DNA of 64,000 bases, taken from Kosakonia oryzae. Its GTDB lineage: Bacteria; Pseudomonadota; Gammaproteobacteria; Enterobacterales; Enterobacteriaceae. The notes under the pieces are model-generated. The model saw nothing but the letters and a program-made list of their open reading frames with translations. It ran no database searches and was not told the origin of the DNA. Below are positions 11,315-23,171 of the stretch, one piece after another. Numbering within the stretch: position 1 is the stretch's first letter; each line of letters begins with the position of its first letter. The DNA is taken from NCBI RefSeq assembly GCF_001658025.2, contig NZ_CP014007.2, forward strand, positions 4,154,001-4,218,000. The letters are read 5' to 3'. The position numbers were made by a program, and so were the translations under genes.

Positions 11315-12256
11315 ATGAAAAATAAACCCGAAATCCTTGTCATTACTGAAATTCCCCAACCGATGATTACCACCCTCGAACAGCATTTTGTGGTGCATAA
11401 ATACTGGCAGCAGGATGCACAAACGCTGCTGCGCGACCATGCGCATGCCATTCGCGGTGCGTTAACCCGCGCCGCCAAAGGCATCAGTACCGCGCTGATT
11501 GAGCAGCTTCCGGCGCTGGAGGCGATCAGCGGTTTTGGTGTGGGCGTTGATGCAACCGATCTCGAAACCTGCCGTCGCCGGGGGATCACCGTCAGCAACA
11601 CGCCAAACGTGCTCAATGAGTGCGTCGCCGATACCGGGCTGGCGCTGATGCTGGCGGTGACGCGTAAAATTTGCGAAGCCGATCGCTTCGCCCGCGCGGG
11701 GCAATGGGAGCATGCCGCATTTCCTGGGGCCTGGAAAATGAGCGGCAAACGCTGCGGGATTGTCGGCATGGGCAATATCGGTCACGACGTTGCCCGGCGC
11801 GCGGCGGCGTTCAATATGCCGATCCACTATTTCAGCCCCCGGGAAGCCCGGAATAGTCTCTGGCAACGCCATCAGAGCATCGTTGAACTGGCGCGGGCAG
11901 TGGATTTTCTGGTGCTGACGCTACCCGGCGGGGCGAAAACGCATCATGTCATTAATCGTGAAGTACTGGAAGCGCTGGGGCCTGCAGGGATTCTGGTGAA
12001 TATTGCACGTGGCAGCGTGGTGGATACCGACGCGCTGATTGCAGTGCTACAGGAAGGAAAGTTACGCGGCGCGGGGCTGGATGTGTTTGAGAACGAACCC
12101 CATATTCCCCTGCCGCTGCGCGAGCTGCAAAATGTCGTACTGCTGCCGCATATTGCCAGTAACACGGCGGAAACCCGCCAGGCGATGGCGGATCTGACCA
12201 TCAACAACCTGGTGAGTTACTTTCAGGACGGGAAAATGCTGACGCCGGTGGTGTGA
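11315..12256 (+). CDS. D-isomer 2-hydroxyacid dehydrogenase (GhrB/hydroxypyruvate reductase type)
   Basis: A predicted NAD(P)H-dependent reductase of 2-oxo acids such as glyoxylate or hydroxypyruvate. The 313-residue protein has the split catalytic domain around a Rossmann domain: FGVGVD, the nucleotide loop VGMGNIG, and the triad Arg in NIARGSVVD, Glu in FENEPH, His in LLPHIAS. It is divergent from malZ and convergent with proY, and is absent from this position in E. coli. A second, separate family member lies at 47857. Confidence 0.85.
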   Translation: MKNKPEILVITEIPQPMITTLEQHFVVHKYWQQDAQTLLRDHAHAIRGALTRAAKGISTALIEQLPALEAISGFGVGVDATDLETCRRRGITVSNTPNVLNECVADTGLALMLAVTRKICEADRFARAGQWEHAAFPGAWKMSGKRCGIVGMGNIGHDVARRAAAFNMPIHYFSPREARNSLWQRHQSIVELARAVDFLVLTLPGGAKTHHVINREVLEALGPAGILVNIARGSVVDTDALIAVLQEGKLRGAGLDVFENEPHIPLPLRELQNVVLLPHIASNTAETRQAMADLTINNLVSYFQDGKMLTPVV

Positions 12257-12274
12257 TTTTTTGCCAGTGGCACG

Positions 12275-12334
12275 ACGCTTATCAGGCCGACAAAACCTGC
12301 AGGCCTGATAAGGCGTAGCCGCCATCAGGCGGAT
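12275..12334. repeat. REP/BIME-type palindromic repeat
   Basis: Arms ACGCTTATCAGGCC and GGCCTGATAAGGCGT around a 13-nt loop are followed by GCCATCAGGCGG. Composition and position between two convergent genes fit the enterobacterial REP family, which stabilises transcript 3' ends. Confidence 0.75.
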
Positions 12335-13674
12335 TTTTTAAACTTCCAGCCAATCAGCAACAGCGCAATCCACGCCAGGCCCACATACAGCGAAATGCGG
12401 GTTTCCGGGTGCCAGCCAATCAGCGCGATGATAAATACAAGGAACAGCAGCCCCACGACCGTGGTGATGACGCCGCCCGGCACTTTGAATTTCAGCGCCT
12501 TCACTTCATCGGCAGAGAGACGGCGGCGGAAACCGATTTGCGACAGCAAAATCATGATCCACACCCATACCGTGGCAAAGGTCGCCAGCGACGCAATCAC
12601 CAGGAAAACGTTCTCCGGCATGATGTAGTTCAGGTAAACCGCCAGCAGCAGCGCAACGGTCATCACCATGACCGTCACCCACGGGATGCCGCGACGAGAG
12701 GTTTTGGCAAACATCTTCGGTGCGCTGCCCTGCTCCGCCATGCCGTGCAGCATACGCCCCACGCCAAAAACATCGCTATTGATCGCCGAAAGCGAAGCGG
12801 TCAGCACCACAAAGTTAAGAATGCTGGCGGCAAAGGTAATGCCCATATGCTGGAAGGTCAGGACAAACGGGCTGCCGTCAGTACCGACCTGGTTCCACGG
12901 GTAGATGGACATAATGACGAACAGTGTCCCGACATAAAACACCAGAATGCGCATCGGTACGGAGTTAATGGCGCGCGGGATCGATTTTTCCGGATCTTTT
13001 GCTTCACCGGCGGTGATGCCGATGATTTCGATACCGCCGTAGGCGAACATCACCATTTGCAGCGCCATCACCGTACCCAGCCAGCCATTACTGAAGAAAC
13101 CGCCGTGGCTCCACAAATTGCTGATCCCGGTCGGCTGCCCGCCGTTGCCGATACCCCAGATGATGATGCCGAAACCGGCGAGGATCATGATGATAATGGT
13201 GGCGACTTTAAAGAACGAGAACCAGAACTCCAGTTCGCCGAAGACTTTTACGCTCATCAGGTTAATGGCGCAGATGATCATCACCACGCTCAGCACCCAG
13301 ATCCAGTGCGGCACCGTCGGGAACCAGACGCCCATATAGATGCCGAAAGCCGTCACATCGGCAATCGCCACAATCAGGATTTCAAAACAGTAGGTCCAGC
13401 CAGTGATATAGCCAGCAAGCGGGCCGAGGTTTTCCTGTGCATAGCGAGAGAACGAGCTGGCGGAAGGGTTATGTACCGACATTTCACCCAGCGCACGCAT
13501 TATGATATACGCGGCGACACCACCAATAATGTAGGCCAGCAATACGCTCGGCCCGGCCATTTTGATGGCATCGGCGGAGCCATAAAACAGCCCGGTGCCG
13601 ATCGCCGATCCCAGCGCCATAAAGCGGATGTGGCGAGTGCTTAACCCGCGCTTCAGCTTATTCGTACTTTCCAT
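12325..13674 (-). CDS. proY: Proline-specific permease ProY (APC family)
   Basis: An inner-membrane amino-acid/proton transporter with twelve predicted helices. It is nearly identical to E. coli ProY over its length, including the APC signature near the start ([18 protein letters not shown]) and [12 protein letters not shown]. The protein is 449 residues from the ATG at 13674 ([10 protein letters not shown]); an upstream in-frame start at 13689 lacks a ribosome site. ProY is cryptic in wild-type E. coli and has since been linked to histidine-dependent proline uptake, so the physiological role is uncertain. Confidence 0.93.
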   Translation of the reverse strand: MESTNKLKRGLSTRHIRFMALGSAIGTGLFYGSADAIKMAGPSVLLAYIIGGVAAYIIMRALGEMSVHNPSASSFSRYAQENLGPLAGYITGWTYCFEILIVAIADVTAFGIYMGVWFPTVPHWIWVLSVVMIICAINLMSVKVFGELEFWFSFFKVATIIIMILAGFGIIIWGIGNGGQPTGISNLWSHGGFFSNGWLGTVMALQMVMFAYGGIEIIGITAGEAKDPEKSIPRAINSVPMRILVFYVGTLFVIMSIYPWNQVGTDGSPFVLTFQHMGITFAASILNFVVLTASLSAINSDVFGVGRMLHGMAEQGSAPKMFAKTSRRGIPWVTVMVMTVALLLAVYLNYIMPENVFLVIASLATFATVWVWIMILLSQIGFRRRLSADEVKALKFKVPGGVITTVVGLLFLVFIIALIGWHPETRISLYVGLAWIALLLIGWKFKKSA

Positions 13675-13700
13675 TGTTTCCACTGCCATTATTCAACACA

Positions 13701-13736
13701 AAAATAAAAAACCACGGAGCGCCAAACCCCGTGGTT
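13701..13736 (-). terminator. Rho-independent terminator of brnQ
   Basis: Read on the minus strand, AACCACGG pairs with CCGTGGTT around a loop of 11 nt and is followed by TTTTATTTT. It lies 23 bp past the brnQ stop and separates brnQ from proY. Confidence 0.8.
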
Positions 13737-13758
13737 AAACAAACCGTATCCGCAACTG

Positions 13759-15078
13759 TTAATGCGCGCTGGAAGTCACCTGACGCCCGGCGGTGCGATC
13801 CCAGACTGCCGCCAGAATCACCATCACCAGGCTCGGCATCAACCAGGCCAGCCCCTGTTCCGCCAGCGGCAAACGCTGTGTCCAGGCTGGTAAATGCTCA
13901 GCAAAGGCGGATGCTTTCACGCCGTCAAGGATACCAAAAAGCAGGCTGATAAACATGGCCGGCGCAATTACGCGGGTGGAGTTGTTCCACCACGAACGGC
14001 TGAAGCTCAGCACCACCAGCACGATGCACGGCGGGTAGATCATCGTCAGCACCGGGATGGAGATCTGAATCAGGTGGCTCAGCCCCAGGTTGGAGACCGC
14101 CATCGAGAAGATGCCCAGAATAAACACCAGCGAACGGTAAGAGAGCGGCAGATACTGCGCGAAAAACTCGGCGCAGGCGCAGGTCAGGCCAACCGCCGTC
14201 ACCAGGCAAGCGATGAAGATCAACGCCGCCAGCAGGAAGCTGCCCGCGCCACCAAAGGTGTGCTGAACGTAAGCATGCAGAATCGCTGCGCCGTTAGCGG
14301 ATTGATCCACCAGCGTCGCGCTGTCTGAACCCAGGCGGAACAGCGCCAGATAGAGCAGCGTCAGACCCACGCCCGCCATCAGCCCGGCCCAGACGGTGTA
14401 GCGGGTCAGCAGACGCGCTTCGGTCACGCCGCGCGAACGGGCGGCATTCACGATCACGATACCGAACACCATCGCGCCCAGCGTATCCATCGTCAGATAG
14501 CCATTAACGAAGCCGTTAGAGAATGGCGCCGTCTGATAAGCTTCCAGCGCATGGCTGATAGGGCCAGCCGGCCAGACGATCGCCGCAATCGAGAGAATGG
14601 TCAGCGCAATAATTTTCAGCGGAGCAAGGAAGTTGCCCACGGTATCCAGCAGTTTGCCCGGATAGAGCGATACCAGAATCACCAGCGCAAAATAGACGAT
14701 GCTGTAGATCACAAGCGGCATCGCGCCATCGCCGGTCAGCGGCGCAATCCCCACCTCAAACGAAACGGTCGCCGTACGCGGCGTGGCGAACAACGGCCCT
14801 ACCGCCAGATAACAAACGGTTGCCAGCAGTACGCCAGCGACTTTACCGATCGGCGTACTCAGGCTATCCACACCACCACCCACTTTGGCCAGCGCGACGA
14901 CGGTCAGCACCGGCAGGCCTACGGCGGTAATCAGAAAACCAAACGCCGCCATCCAGACGTGTTCACCCGCCTGCAAGCCGACCATCGGCGGAAAAATGAT
15001 ATTCCCTGCGCCAACGAACAAGGCGAAGGTCATAAAGCCCAGAGCAACAATGTCTCGTGGTTTTAAGTGATAGGTCAT
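13759..15078 (-). CDS. brnQ: Branched-chain amino acid transporter BrnQ (LIVCS family)
   Basis: A cation-coupled carrier for leucine, isoleucine and valine in the inner membrane. At 439 residues from the ATG at 15078 ([18 protein letters not shown]) it has exactly the E. coli length and ends in the same RQVTSSAH. The frame is open 38 codons further upstream, but that stretch has no family match. The helices contain the conserved [11 protein letters not shown] and [14 protein letters not shown]. It is the upstream partner of proY, separated by a terminator. Confidence 0.96.
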   Translation of the reverse strand: MTYHLKPRDIVALGFMTFALFVGAGNIIFPPMVGLQAGEHVWMAAFGFLITAVGLPVLTVVALAKVGGGVDSLSTPIGKVAGVLLATVCYLAVGPLFATPRTATVSFEVGIAPLTGDGAMPLVIYSIVYFALVILVSLYPGKLLDTVGNFLAPLKIIALTILSIAAIVWPAGPISHALEAYQTAPFSNGFVNGYLTMDTLGAMVFGIVIVNAARSRGVTEARLLTRYTVWAGLMAGVGLTLLYLALFRLGSDSATLVDQSANGAAILHAYVQHTFGGAGSFLLAALIFIACLVTAVGLTCACAEFFAQYLPLSYRSLVFILGIFSMAVSNLGLSHLIQISIPVLTMIYPPCIVLVVLSFSRSWWNNSTRVIAPAMFISLLFGILDGVKASAFAEHLPAWTQRLPLAEQGLAWLMPSLVMVILAAVWDRTAGRQVTSSAH

Positions 15079-15484
15079 AAGTTTACTGCCTGTGGATGTG
15101 GTGTTGTAAATAATGGTGAATTTTTCGCCTTCCCTGCCGGACAATAACGCGTATAAACCGAGAAAAATCAGCGGGAAATGCTTCATATGCAACGTGGCGG
15201 AGTATAGTTTTTCGATTTACCACGTAAACATAGTCGGTCTGACAACGTCAGGGGCGCAATTTAAACGCTTATAACGTTTGAAGGCAAGATGGGATCGCAA
15301 AACCAGATGGATATGCTGGATCAAGACAAATAACCAGTCCAATACTCCATTTATAAGAAAAACACATGGCTGATCATGCGAACAAAAAAGCATCACCCGT
15401 ACAAAATAGGTTTCATCGTGGGTAAACAGCAGAAAATGGCGGCCTGTTTTGACAGGCCGCTGGAAAGATAAGCTGACAGGGGCG
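15079..15484. other. 406-bp spacer between phoR and brnQ
   Basis: This holds the brnQ promoter and leader region and, at its right end, the phoR terminator hairpin. The reading frames that cross it have no family look, and I see no convincing gene or RNA. Confidence 0.6.
15439..15460 (-). terminator. Hairpin after phoR
   Basis: A perfect 9-bp stem GCGGCCTGT / ACAGGCCGC with a 4-nt loop lies 24 bp past the phoR stop. On the minus strand ATTTTCT follows, a weak T-run, so termination may be partial. Confidence 0.65.
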
Positions 15485-16783
15485 TCAGGCAGCAGGAGTT
15501 TTGGCAACCAGACGTTCCGGCAGAACAAAGCTAAAGCGCGTGCCTTTACCGGGGGTACTCGCAATATCAAGACGGCTTTCGTGATGATTGACGGCATGTT
15601 TCACGATCGCCAGCCCAAGGCCGCTACCGCCGGTTTGTCGGGAACGGGCTTTATCGACGCGGTAAAAACGCTCGGTCAGACGCGGAATATGTTCGGCAGC
15701 AATCCCCGGGCCATTATCCTCAACGCTGAATTCCGCCCCCTGCGGCACATGCTGCCAGCGCACAATAATGTGCGTTCCGGCGGGCGTATGATTCACCGCG
15801 TTATAGACCAGATTGGAGATGGCGCTGCGCAATTGCTCCTCATTACCGAGCACTTTTAAGGCGTTATCGACTTCAAACTCCAGATGGTGCTTTTTTTGGC
15901 TGAGCGTCTGCGCTTCCCGTTCAACCAGGTGCAGCATCATCGGCACATCGATGGTCTCATTTGGCGGCAGCGTCGGCGCAGCTTCAATTTTCGACAACGT
16001 CAGCAACTGGCGCACCAGCCCTTCCATCCGCGATGTCTGCTCACGCATGGTATGCAGCGCTTTTTCGCGCGGCGCGCCTTCCAGCGTCTGCTCCTGCATC
16101 ATCTCCAGGTAACCTTGCAGCACTGTCAACGGCGTGCGCAGCTCATGGCTGACATTAGCGAAAAAGTTACGCCGCGCGCCTTCCAGTTGGTGCATCTGCG
16201 TAACATCGCGCGCCACCAGCAGCAGTTGCTGTTCGCTGTAAGGCATCACGCGGATCTCCAGATGGCGTCCGCTGTTCAGCACCAGATTCAGTGGTCGGGT
16301 AAATTCTTGTTTTTTAAGATACTGCGTGAATTCAGGGTAGCGCAGCAGGTTCAGGATGTTCTGCCCGTTATCATCCGGCCAGCGCAGCCCCAGCAGCTGT
16401 TGCGCCAGGCCGTTGCACCAGAAAATCGACCCTTCTTCGGTGGTGAGAATGACCGCATCCGGCAGCGATTCCGCACCGCTGCGAAAGCGTTTGATGAGAT
16501 TGCCCAGCTCGCGCCGCCGCTTTTTATTACGCATCTGCATCTGGTGCAGCCCGTATAACAGCGGCTCCCAGCTTCCTGTGCCGGGCGGTGGAGTCATACT
16601 TTTATCGACCCACAACCACCAGGAGAGGCGCAGTAAATTCCAGAAATGCCAGATCAGCAGCCCGGTTACCGCGGCAAATAAAAACCAGGGCAGGTAACCG
16701 AAAATCGCGCCGAGTATAAAGGCGGGTAGACAACAAAGGAGGAGCTCCAGCACCAGCCTTTTCCATGACAGCCGTTCCAGCAC
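15485..16783 (-). CDS. phoR: PhoR, phosphate-sensing histidine kinase
   Basis: Membrane sensor kinase that phosphorylates PhoB when phosphate is scarce and dephosphorylates it when the Pst transporter is saturated. The 432-residue protein has two N-terminal helices (residues 10-50), a PAS domain (about 95-200), the phospho-accepting His213 in [14 protein letters not shown], and an HATPase domain with [17 protein letters not shown] and [13 protein letters not shown]. It follows phoB by 21 bp in the same transcript. Confidence 0.97.
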   Translation of the reverse strand: MLERLSWKRLVLELLLCCLPAFILGAIFGYLPWFLFAAVTGLLIWHFWNLLRLSWWLWVDKSMTPPPGTGSWEPLLYGLHQMQMRNKKRRRELGNLIKRFRSGAESLPDAVILTTEEGSIFWCNGLAQQLLGLRWPDDNGQNILNLLRYPEFTQYLKKQEFTRPLNLVLNSGRHLEIRVMPYSEQQLLLVARDVTQMHQLEGARRNFFANVSHELRTPLTVLQGYLEMMQEQTLEGAPREKALHTMREQTSRMEGLVRQLLTLSKIEAAPTLPPNETIDVPMMLHLVEREAQTLSQKKHHLEFEVDNALKVLGNEEQLRSAISNLVYNAVNHTPAGTHIIVRWQHVPQGAEFSVEDNGPGIAAEHIPRLTERFYRVDKARSRQTGGSGLGLAIVKHAVNHHESRLDIASTPGKGTRFSFVLPERLVAKTPAA

Positions 16784-16804
16784 GCGTCACACTCCTGTCA
16801 AATT

Positions 16805-17494
16805 TCAGAAACGGGTCGAAAAACGATATCCCGTGCCGCGCACCGTTTGCACCATACGATCGTGACCGCTGTGTTCCAGCGCTTTGCGCAGGCGACGAAT
16901 ATGGACATCAACCGTTCTGTCTTCGACGTAAACATTGGTTCCCCAGACATGGTTCAGCAGTTGTTCACGGCTGTACACGCGTTCCGGGTGGGTCATAAAG
17001 AAGTGTAAGAGTTTAAACTCCGTCGGCCCCATATCCAGCGGATTTTCGCCGGTCATCACGCGATGCGAAGAGGGATCAAGGCTAAGTCCCTGCATTTCAA
17101 TCACTTCTTCCACCGCCATCGGTGAAATACGGCGCATCACCGCTTTAATACGGGCAACCAGCTCTTTCGGTGAGAAGGGTTTGGTAATGTAATCATCCGC
17201 ACCGGTTTCCAGACCGCGCACGCGATCTTCCTCTTCGCCGCGCGCCGTCAGCATCATCACCGGAATATCACGGGTCATGGCCTCGCGTTTCAGGTGCTTA
17301 ATAAACTGAATACCGGAACCGCCAGGCAACATCCAGTCCAGTAAAACCAGGTCTGGCCAGGGTTCGTTAAGTTGGTTCACCGCACTGTCATAATCTTCAG
17401 CTTCTACCGGTTGAAATCCATTTTGCTCGAGCACAAAGCACACCATTTCACGGATCGGTGCTTCATCTTCAACGACCAGAATTCGTCTCGCCAT
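16805..17494 (-). CDS. phoB: PhoB, phosphate regulon response regulator
   Basis: An OmpR-type activator of the Pho regulon. A receiver domain with the phosphorylated Asp53 (LLDWMLPGG) and Lys105 (ITKPFSPKE) is followed by a winged-helix DNA-binding domain with the [13 protein letters not shown] recognition region. The ATG at 17494 gives [10 protein letters not shown] and 229 residues, exactly the E. coli length; the open frame extends 72 codons upstream across the promoter but is not coding. It is autoregulated through the Pho box just upstream and divergent from sbcD. Confidence 0.97.
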   Translation of the reverse strand: MARRILVVEDEAPIREMVCFVLEQNGFQPVEAEDYDSAVNQLNEPWPDLVLLDWMLPGGSGIQFIKHLKREAMTRDIPVMMLTARGEEEDRVRGLETGADDYITKPFSPKELVARIKAVMRRISPMAVEEVIEMQGLSLDPSSHRVMTGENPLDMGPTEFKLLHFFMTHPERVYSREQLLNHVWGTNVYVEDRTVDVHIRRLRKALEHSGHDRMVQTVRGTGYRFSTRF

Positions 17495-17542
17495 AATTCG
17501 CCCTGTTTTCTCGTATAAGTCGTCAGTTTGTATAGCGGCGCC

Positions 17543-17576
17543 ATTATGCGTCAGTTTTATGACAGATTTATGAATA
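17543..17576 (-). promoter_or_regulatory. Pho box and -10 of phoBR
   Basis: Reading the minus strand, half-sites TATTCAT and CTGTCAT lie 11 bp apart (17576-17559), then exactly 10 bp, then the -10 element CATAAT (17548-17543). This is the class where PhoB replaces the -35 contact. It closely resembles the E. coli phoB promoter. Confidence 0.88.
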
Positions 17577-17695
17577 ACATGACCACCAGATGACCCTGCC
17601 CGCAGCATTATGACAGCGCGAATATTCACGCAGTTAATGTCTCTAACATCCTGAATGTTATAATCGCGTTTATCCATTTTCGCCACGGAATTGCT

Positions 17696-18898
17696 ATGCG
17701 CATTATTCACACTTCAGACTGGCATTTGGGTCAGAACTTTTACAGTAAAAGCCGCGCTGCCGAACATGACGCCTTTCTCGACTGGCTGCTGAATGCGGCA
17801 GAACAACACCAGGTGGACGCCATTATTGTCGCAGGCGACATCTTTGATACCGGTTCCCCACCCAGTTATGCCCGCGAGTTATATAACCGCTTTGTGGTGA
17901 AACTCCAGCAAACCGGCTGCCAGTTAGTGGTACTGGCGGGCAACCATGATTCCGTGGCGACGCTGAATGAATCGAAAGAGATCCTCGCTTACCTGAAGAC
18001 CACCGTGGTCGCCAGCGCCGGCGCTGCGCCATTCTGGCTCAAACGTCGGGAGGGTACGCCCGGCGCCGTTTTCTGTCCGGTGCCGTTTTTACGCCCGCGC
18101 GACATGGTTATCAGCCAGGCCGGATTATCAGGGCAGGAAAAACAGCAACATCTGCTGGCGGCCATTACCGATTACTATCAGAAGCAGTATGACGCCGCCT
18201 GCATTCTGCGCGGCGAGCAGGCGCTGCCGATTATCGCCAGCGGCCATTTAACCACCGTCGGCGCCAGCAAAAGTGACGCAGTACGTGACATCTATATCGG
18301 CACGCTGGATGCCTTCCCGGCGGAGAATTTCCCGCCAGCCGACTATATTGCGCTTGGGCATATTCACCGCGCGCAGAAAATTGGCGGCCTGGAGCACATT
18401 CGCTACTGCGGTTCACCGATCGCGCTGAGTTTTGATGAAACCGGAAAGCGTAAAAGCGTCAATCTGGTCACGTTCAGCGACGGCAAGCTGGCGGAAGTGA
18501 CCGCGCTCGACGTTCCGGCCACGCAGCCGCTGGCGGTGATCAAAGGCGATTTCTCCGGGATTTGCCGCCAGCTTGAACAGTGGCGCGATGCGCCCGCCAA
18601 TACGCCAGTCTGGCTGGATATTGAAATTGAAAGCCACGAATATCTGGCTGATATGCAACGTAAAATTCAGCAAGTCACCGAAGATTTGCCCGTCGAAGTA
18701 CTGCTGGTGCGTCGCAGCCGCGAACAGCGGGAGCGGATCCTCGCCGGGGAGTTGCGGGAAACGCTCAGTGAATTGAAAGTTGAAGAGGTCTTCGCCCGCC
18801 GCCTGGCGCAGGAAGAGATCGATGAGATGCAGACGGCGCGCCTGCAAGCCTTGTTCAGTGAAGCGCGCCAGGCGCTGGATGCGGAGAAAGAGGCATGA
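17696..18898 (+). CDS. sbcD: SbcD, nuclease subunit of SbcCD
   Basis: An Mre11-type manganese-dependent nuclease that, with SbcC, cuts DNA hairpins and protein-blocked ends during recombination and repair. The 400 residues carry the phosphoesterase motifs [31 protein letters not shown] and LGHIHRAQ. Its stop overlaps the sbcC start by 4 bp, so the two subunits are translationally coupled. The start lies about 200 bp from that of phoB, divergent. Confidence 0.97.
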   Translation: MRIIHTSDWHLGQNFYSKSRAAEHDAFLDWLLNAAEQHQVDAIIVAGDIFDTGSPPSYARELYNRFVVKLQQTGCQLVVLAGNHDSVATLNESKEILAYLKTTVVASAGAAPFWLKRREGTPGAVFCPVPFLRPRDMVISQAGLSGQEKQQHLLAAITDYYQKQYDAACILRGEQALPIIASGHLTTVGASKSDAVRDIYIGTLDAFPAENFPPADYIALGHIHRAQKIGGLEHIRYCGSPIALSFDETGKRKSVNLVTFSDGKLAEVTALDVPATQPLAVIKGDFSGICRQLEQWRDAPANTPVWLDIEIESHEYLADMQRKIQQVTEDLPVEVLLVRRSREQRERILAGELRETLSELKVEEVFARRLAQEEIDEMQTARLQALFSEARQALDAEKEA

Positions 18899-21800
18899 AG
18901 ATCCTCAGTTTGCGGTTAAAAAACCTCAACTCGCTGAAAGGCGAATGGAAAATCGACTTTACCGAAGAGCCGTTCGCCAGCAACGGTTTGTTCGCCATTA
19001 CCGGCGCGACGGGCGCAGGAAAAACCACCCTGCTCGACGCCATTTGTCTGGCGCTGTACCACGAAACGCCGCGCCTTAGCACCCTGTCACAATCGCAAAA
19101 CGATCTGATGACCCGCGATACCGCCGAGTGCCTGGCGGAAGTGGAATTTGAAGTAAAAGGCATTGCTTACCGCGCTTTCTGGAGCCAGAGCCGCGCGCGC
19201 GGTCAGGCAGATGGCAACCTGCAAGCGCCGCGCGTAGAGCTGGCGGCCTGCGCCGACGGCAAAATCCTCGCCGATAAAGTCAAAGATAAACTCGATCTCA
19301 CCGCCTCATTAACCGGGCTGGACTATGGCCGCTTTACCCGCTCAATGCTGCTGTCACAGGGGCAGTTTGCCGCGTTCCTTAATGCCAAACCGCGCGAACG
19401 CGCCGAGCTGCTGGAAGAGCTGACCGGCACGGAAATCTATGGCCAGATTTCAGCGATGGTGTTTGAGAAACATAAAGCGGCTAAAACCCGGCTGGAACAG
19501 CTACAGGCGCAGGCGGAAGGCGTGGTACTGCTCAATGATGAACAGCGCCAGCAACTGAATACAGGTTTGCAGGCGCTTACTGACCAAGAAAAAACGCTGC
19601 TGGCCGGGCAACAAACCACGCAGGCACAGGCGCAATGGCTAAACCGAGAAGCCGAACTCCGTGCCGCGCTCGGACGGGCGCAAGCCGCGCAGGTGCAGGC
19701 GCAGCAGGCGCTGACCGCCGCACAGCCACAGCTAGCGCGGCTTGCCCTGGCGCAACCAGCCTTGCAGTTACGCCCGCTGTGGGAACGTCTTGAAGAGCAG
19801 CATAAAGCGCTGGCCCGTACCCGCAGCCAGAGTGAAGAAGTAAATACTCGCTTACATGCCAGCCTGCTACAGCGCGCGCGTATCCGCGCAACCGCCGTCG
19901 AGAAGCATGCCGTTCTGCTCGGCAGTCAAAAAACGGTTGCCAGCTGGCTGGACGAACATGCCCTCTTCCAGCGCTGGCACAGCGAACTGACCGGCTGGCG
20001 CGTGCTGTTTAACCAGTTGGAAGAGGAGAAAAAGCAGTGGCAAAGCCTGCAACAGCGCGTACTGACACATCAGCAGAAACTGCAAACGCTGCCGGAAGCC
20101 ACGCTGGAACTGACGGTGGAAGAGACGGCTGCGGCGATGGCGCAGTGCGCACAACATCGCCCTCTGCGCCAGCAGCTCGCCGCCCTGCACGCCCGCTTCG
20201 CCCCGCTGCGTAAACAACTGAGCCTGCGCCAGCAAAGCCTGCGGGATCTGCAAGCCGAGCAGGAAAAGCTCAACGCAGAGCGGGAACAAAAACGCGCGTT
20301 GTATAAAGAAAAAAACCAGTTGCTGACAGAAGTCACCACCATCTGCGAGCTGGAAAAGACCATCAAAAGTCTGGAGAGCGATCGCGCACGTCTGCAGGCG
20401 GGTCAGCCCTGTCCGCTGTGCGGCGCTACAGAACATCCGGCGGTTGCCCACTACCAGACGATCGAGCCGGGCGTGAACCAGGCTCGCCGTCAGCTGCTGT
20501 TTGATGAAGTGCAAAAAGTAAAAGAAGAAGGCGTGGCGCTGGGCGAGCGGCTGAAAGGCTTAGCCGAGCGCTATGAAAAAGACGCGCGCGAAGTCCACAC
20601 GCTCCAGCAGGATGAACAAACGGGGTTGCAGGAGTGGGCCGCGCTGTGCGAGCAGTTGAACGTTACGCTGGATCCGCACCGCGGATTGACCAGTTGGCAA
20701 AGCGCGCAGGATGCGTATGAACACCAGCTCTATCTGCTCAACCAGCGCCAGACATTACTTTTTCAAATCAATGAACTGCAACAGCAGAGCGAACAATACC
20801 AGCAGGCAGTCACCACCCGCCGCGACACGCTGGCTGCGGCGCTGCAACAACTGGATCTGACTCTGCCGCCGGAAGGCGAAGAAGCCGCGTGGCTGGCGGC
20901 ACGCGCGCAGGAAGCCGAGCAATGGCAACAGCAGCAGCAACAGCAGATCGCGCTGCAAGAGCAGATCGCACTGCTTACGCCCATCCTCGATACGCTGCCC
21001 ACCGACGAAACGCCCACCGAAGCGCAAAACGTGGCGCTGGAAGGCTGGCGACAGGTGCATGACAACTGTGTGTCGCTGCGAAGCCAATGGCAAACCCTGC
21101 ACCAGCAACTGGCGCAGGAGAGCGAAACGGCCGAAGCGCTGGAGAAACAGTTCCTTGCGGCGCTGGAAAATAGCGTCTTTGCCGATAAACACGCGTTTCT
21201 CAGTGCGCTGCTTTCCGATGACGAACGCCAGCGGCTGGAGCAACTGCGCCAAAAACTTGATGCCGATTGCCAGCAGAAACAGGCGCTGGCCGCCAGCGCC
21301 GAACAAGCCGTTGCCGCCCATCGGGCGCAGCCGCCTGTCGGGCTGGAGGAAAACGCCACCGCCGACAGCGTCGCGCAGGCGCTGGAACAGGTTTCACGTC
21401 AATTGCGCGAAAACACCACTCGCCAGGGAGAACTCCGCCAGCAGTTAAAACAGGATGCCGATAACCGTGCGCGCCAGCAGGCAGTGTTGCAGGAGATCGG
21501 GCAGGCCAGCGCGTTGTATGACGATTGGGGTCATCTCAATGCGCTTATCGGCTCGAAAGAGGGAGATAAATTCCGCAAATTCGCGCAGGGACTGACGCTG
21601 GATAACCTCGTCTGGCTGGCGAACAACCAGCTTACGCGCCTGCATGGCCGTTACCTGCTGAAACGCAAAGCCAGCGAGGCGCTGGAGCTGGAAGTGGTGG
21701 ATACCTGGCAGGCGGATGCGGTGCGCGATACGCGTACGCTCTCCGGCGGCGAAAGCTTCCTTGTCAGCCTTGCGCTGGCGCTGGCACTGTCGGATTTGGT

Positions 21801-22035
21801 CAGCCATAAAACCCGCATCGATTCGCTGTTCCTTGATGAAGGCTTTGGCACACTCGACAGCGAAACGTTGGATACCGCGCTCGACGCCCTCGATGCGCTG
21901 AATGCCAGCGGCAAAACCATTGGCGTGATCAGCCATGTAGAGGCGATGAAAGAGCGGATCCCGGTGCAGATCAAGGTGAAGAAAATCAATGGGTTGGGTT
22001 ACAGCAAGCTCGATGGGAAATATGCGGTTTCGTAG
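18895..22035 (+). CDS. sbcC: SbcC, ATPase subunit of SbcCD
   Basis: A Rad50-like SMC-type ATPase of 1046 residues. It has the Walker A motif GATGAGKT at residues 37-44, long glutamine-rich coiled coils, the zinc hook CPLC at residues 506-509 at the apex, and near the C-terminus the signature LSGGES (from residue 949) and Walker [13 protein letters not shown]. It is coupled to sbcD through ATGA. In E. coli araJ lies between sbcC and mak; here a REP-like repeat takes that place. Confidence 0.97.
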   Translation: MKILSLRLKNLNSLKGEWKIDFTEEPFASNGLFAITGATGAGKTTLLDAICLALYHETPRLSTLSQSQNDLMTRDTAECLAEVEFEVKGIAYRAFWSQSRARGQADGNLQAPRVELAACADGKILADKVKDKLDLTASLTGLDYGRFTRSMLLSQGQFAAFLNAKPRERAELLEELTGTEIYGQISAMVFEKHKAAKTRLEQLQAQAEGVVLLNDEQRQQLNTGLQALTDQEKTLLAGQQTTQAQAQWLNREAELRAALGRAQAAQVQAQQALTAAQPQLARLALAQPALQLRPLWERLEEQHKALARTRSQSEEVNTRLHASLLQRARIRATAVEKHAVLLGSQKTVASWLDEHALFQRWHSELTGWRVLFNQLEEEKKQWQSLQQRVLTHQQKLQTLPEATLELTVEETAAAMAQCAQHRPLRQQLAALHARFAPLRKQLSLRQQSLRDLQAEQEKLNAEREQKRALYKEKNQLLTEVTTICELEKTIKSLESDRARLQAGQPCPLCGATEHPAVAHYQTIEPGVNQARRQLLFDEVQKVKEEGVALGERLKGLAERYEKDAREVHTLQQDEQTGLQEWAALCEQLNVTLDPHRGLTSWQSAQDAYEHQLYLLNQRQTLLFQINELQQQSEQYQQAVTTRRDTLAAALQQLDLTLPPEGEEAAWLAARAQEAEQWQQQQQQQIALQEQIALLTPILDTLPTDETPTEAQNVALEGWRQVHDNCVSLRSQWQTLHQQLAQESETAEALEKQFLAALENSVFADKHAFLSALLSDDERQRLEQLRQKLDADCQQKQALAASAEQAVAAHRAQPPVGLEENATADSVAQALEQVSRQLRENTTRQGELRQQLKQDADNRARQQAVLQEIGQASALYDDWGHLNALIGSKEGDKFRKFAQGLTLDNLVWLANNQLTRLHGRYLLKRKASEALELEVVDTWQADAVRDTRTLSGGESFLVSLALALALSDLVSHKTRIDSLFLDEGFGTLDSETLDTALDALDALNASGKTIGVISHVEAMKERIPVQIKVKKINGLGYSKLDGKYAVS

Positions 22036-22049
22036 GTAACGTGCCGTTG

Positions 22050-22139
22050 CGCAGGCCGGATAAAACGAAGCCGCCCTCCGGCAAAACAACCGGTGGCGGC
22101 TTCTTTCGCCGGATAGGGCCGTTGTTTATCCGGCCTGCG
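22050..22139. repeat. Nested REP/BIME palindromes between sbcC and mak
   Basis: Outer 15-bp arms (22050-22064 and 22125-22139, core GGCCGGATAAA) enclose a second perfect pair, GAAGCCGCC at 22067-22075 and GGCGGCTTC at 22095-22103. The sequence type matches enterobacterial REP units and the position is between converging genes. Confidence 0.8.
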
Positions 22140-22162
22140 AAGCCGCTGTTCCGCCTGTGGTT

Positions 22163-23071
22163 TTACTCGCCCTGCGGCCACAGCCAGGCCGCGCCGCGCA
22201 CGCCGCTGGAATCGCCGTGCAGCGCTTTGCGGATCGGCGTTTCGCATTCGCCGCCAAACACCCAGTTGCGCACCAGCAGAGGAACGGTCTGGTACAGCCT
22301 GTCGACATTGCTCATGCCGCCGCCAAGGACAATCACATCCGGATCGAGAATATTGACCACGTGCGCCAGCGACTTCGCCAGCCGCAGTTCGTAACGGCTG
22401 AGCGCCAGTTCAGCCACCGCATCCTGCTCGCCGACCAGACACATAATCTCATTACCTTTTAGCGCATTACCGCTTAAGCGCTGGTAATCCGTGGCAAAGC
22501 CGGTGCCAGAGATAAAGGTTTCGATACAGCCTTGCTTGCCGCAGTAACAGGGCACTTCGGCGCGATACCGCAGTTCGTCATCGTCCATCCACGGCAGCGG
22601 ATTATGCCCCCACTCGCCCGCCGTGCCGTTACCGCCGGTGTGCACATGTCCGTTGATCGCCACGCCGGAACCGCAACCGGTGCCAATGATCACCGCGAAC
22701 ACCGTTTGCGCCCCGGCCGCTGCGCCATCCACCGCTTCGGACACCGCCAGACAGTTGGCATCGTTGGCCAGCCGCACTTCCCGTTGCAGCCGCTGGCTTA
22801 AATCTTTGTCGAACGGTTTACCGTTCAGCCAGGTGGAGTTGGCGTTTTTCACCACTCCGGTATAAGGCGAAATGGAACCAGGGATCCCCATGCCGACAGT
22901 TCCCCGCAGGCCGGTCTCTTTTTCCGCCAGATCCACCAACGTTGCAATCAACTCTATGGTTTGCAGATAGTCGCGCGGCGTGGCCTGCCGATGGCGGAAA
23001 AGCTCTTCGCCGCCATCGCCCAGCGCAATAATTTCTGTTTTTGTACCACCTAAATCGATACCGATACGCAC
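22163..23071 (-). CDS. mak: Fructokinase (ROK family)
   Basis: Phosphorylates fructose, and mannose less well, using ATP in the cytoplasm. It shows the ROK start [23 protein letters not shown], the catalytic Asp region, and the zinc site in [16 protein letters not shown] chose the GTG at 23071, which has a GAGGAG ribosome site 7 bp upstream and gives 302 residues, the E. coli length; an ATG eight codons further up is less well placed. It is divergent from rdgC. Confidence 0.94.
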   Translation of the reverse strand: MRIGIDLGGTKTEIIALGDGGEELFRHRQATPRDYLQTIELIATLVDLAEKETGLRGTVGMGIPGSISPYTGVVKNANSTWLNGKPFDKDLSQRLQREVRLANDANCLAVSEAVDGAAAGAQTVFAVIIGTGCGSGVAINGHVHTGGNGTAGEWGHNPLPWMDDDELRYRAEVPCYCGKQGCIETFISGTGFATDYQRLSGNALKGNEIMCLVGEQDAVAELALSRYELRLAKSLAHVVNILDPDVIVLGGGMSNVDRLYQTVPLLVRNWVFGGECETPIRKALHGDSSGVRGAAWLWPQGE

Positions 23072-23171
23072 ATCAAACTCCTCATGGTGGACCACGCATT
23101 AGCAATGCAAGGCGGACAACAATTCGCTATCATGCCCGCTGCATTTAACGACAAGGCCGTGGAAAAAAATC

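Noticed and set aside
12409-13644. 411-codon plus-strand frame opposite proY
   Set aside because: Shadow of proY; low-complexity His/Asp/Arg/Gln product without family features.
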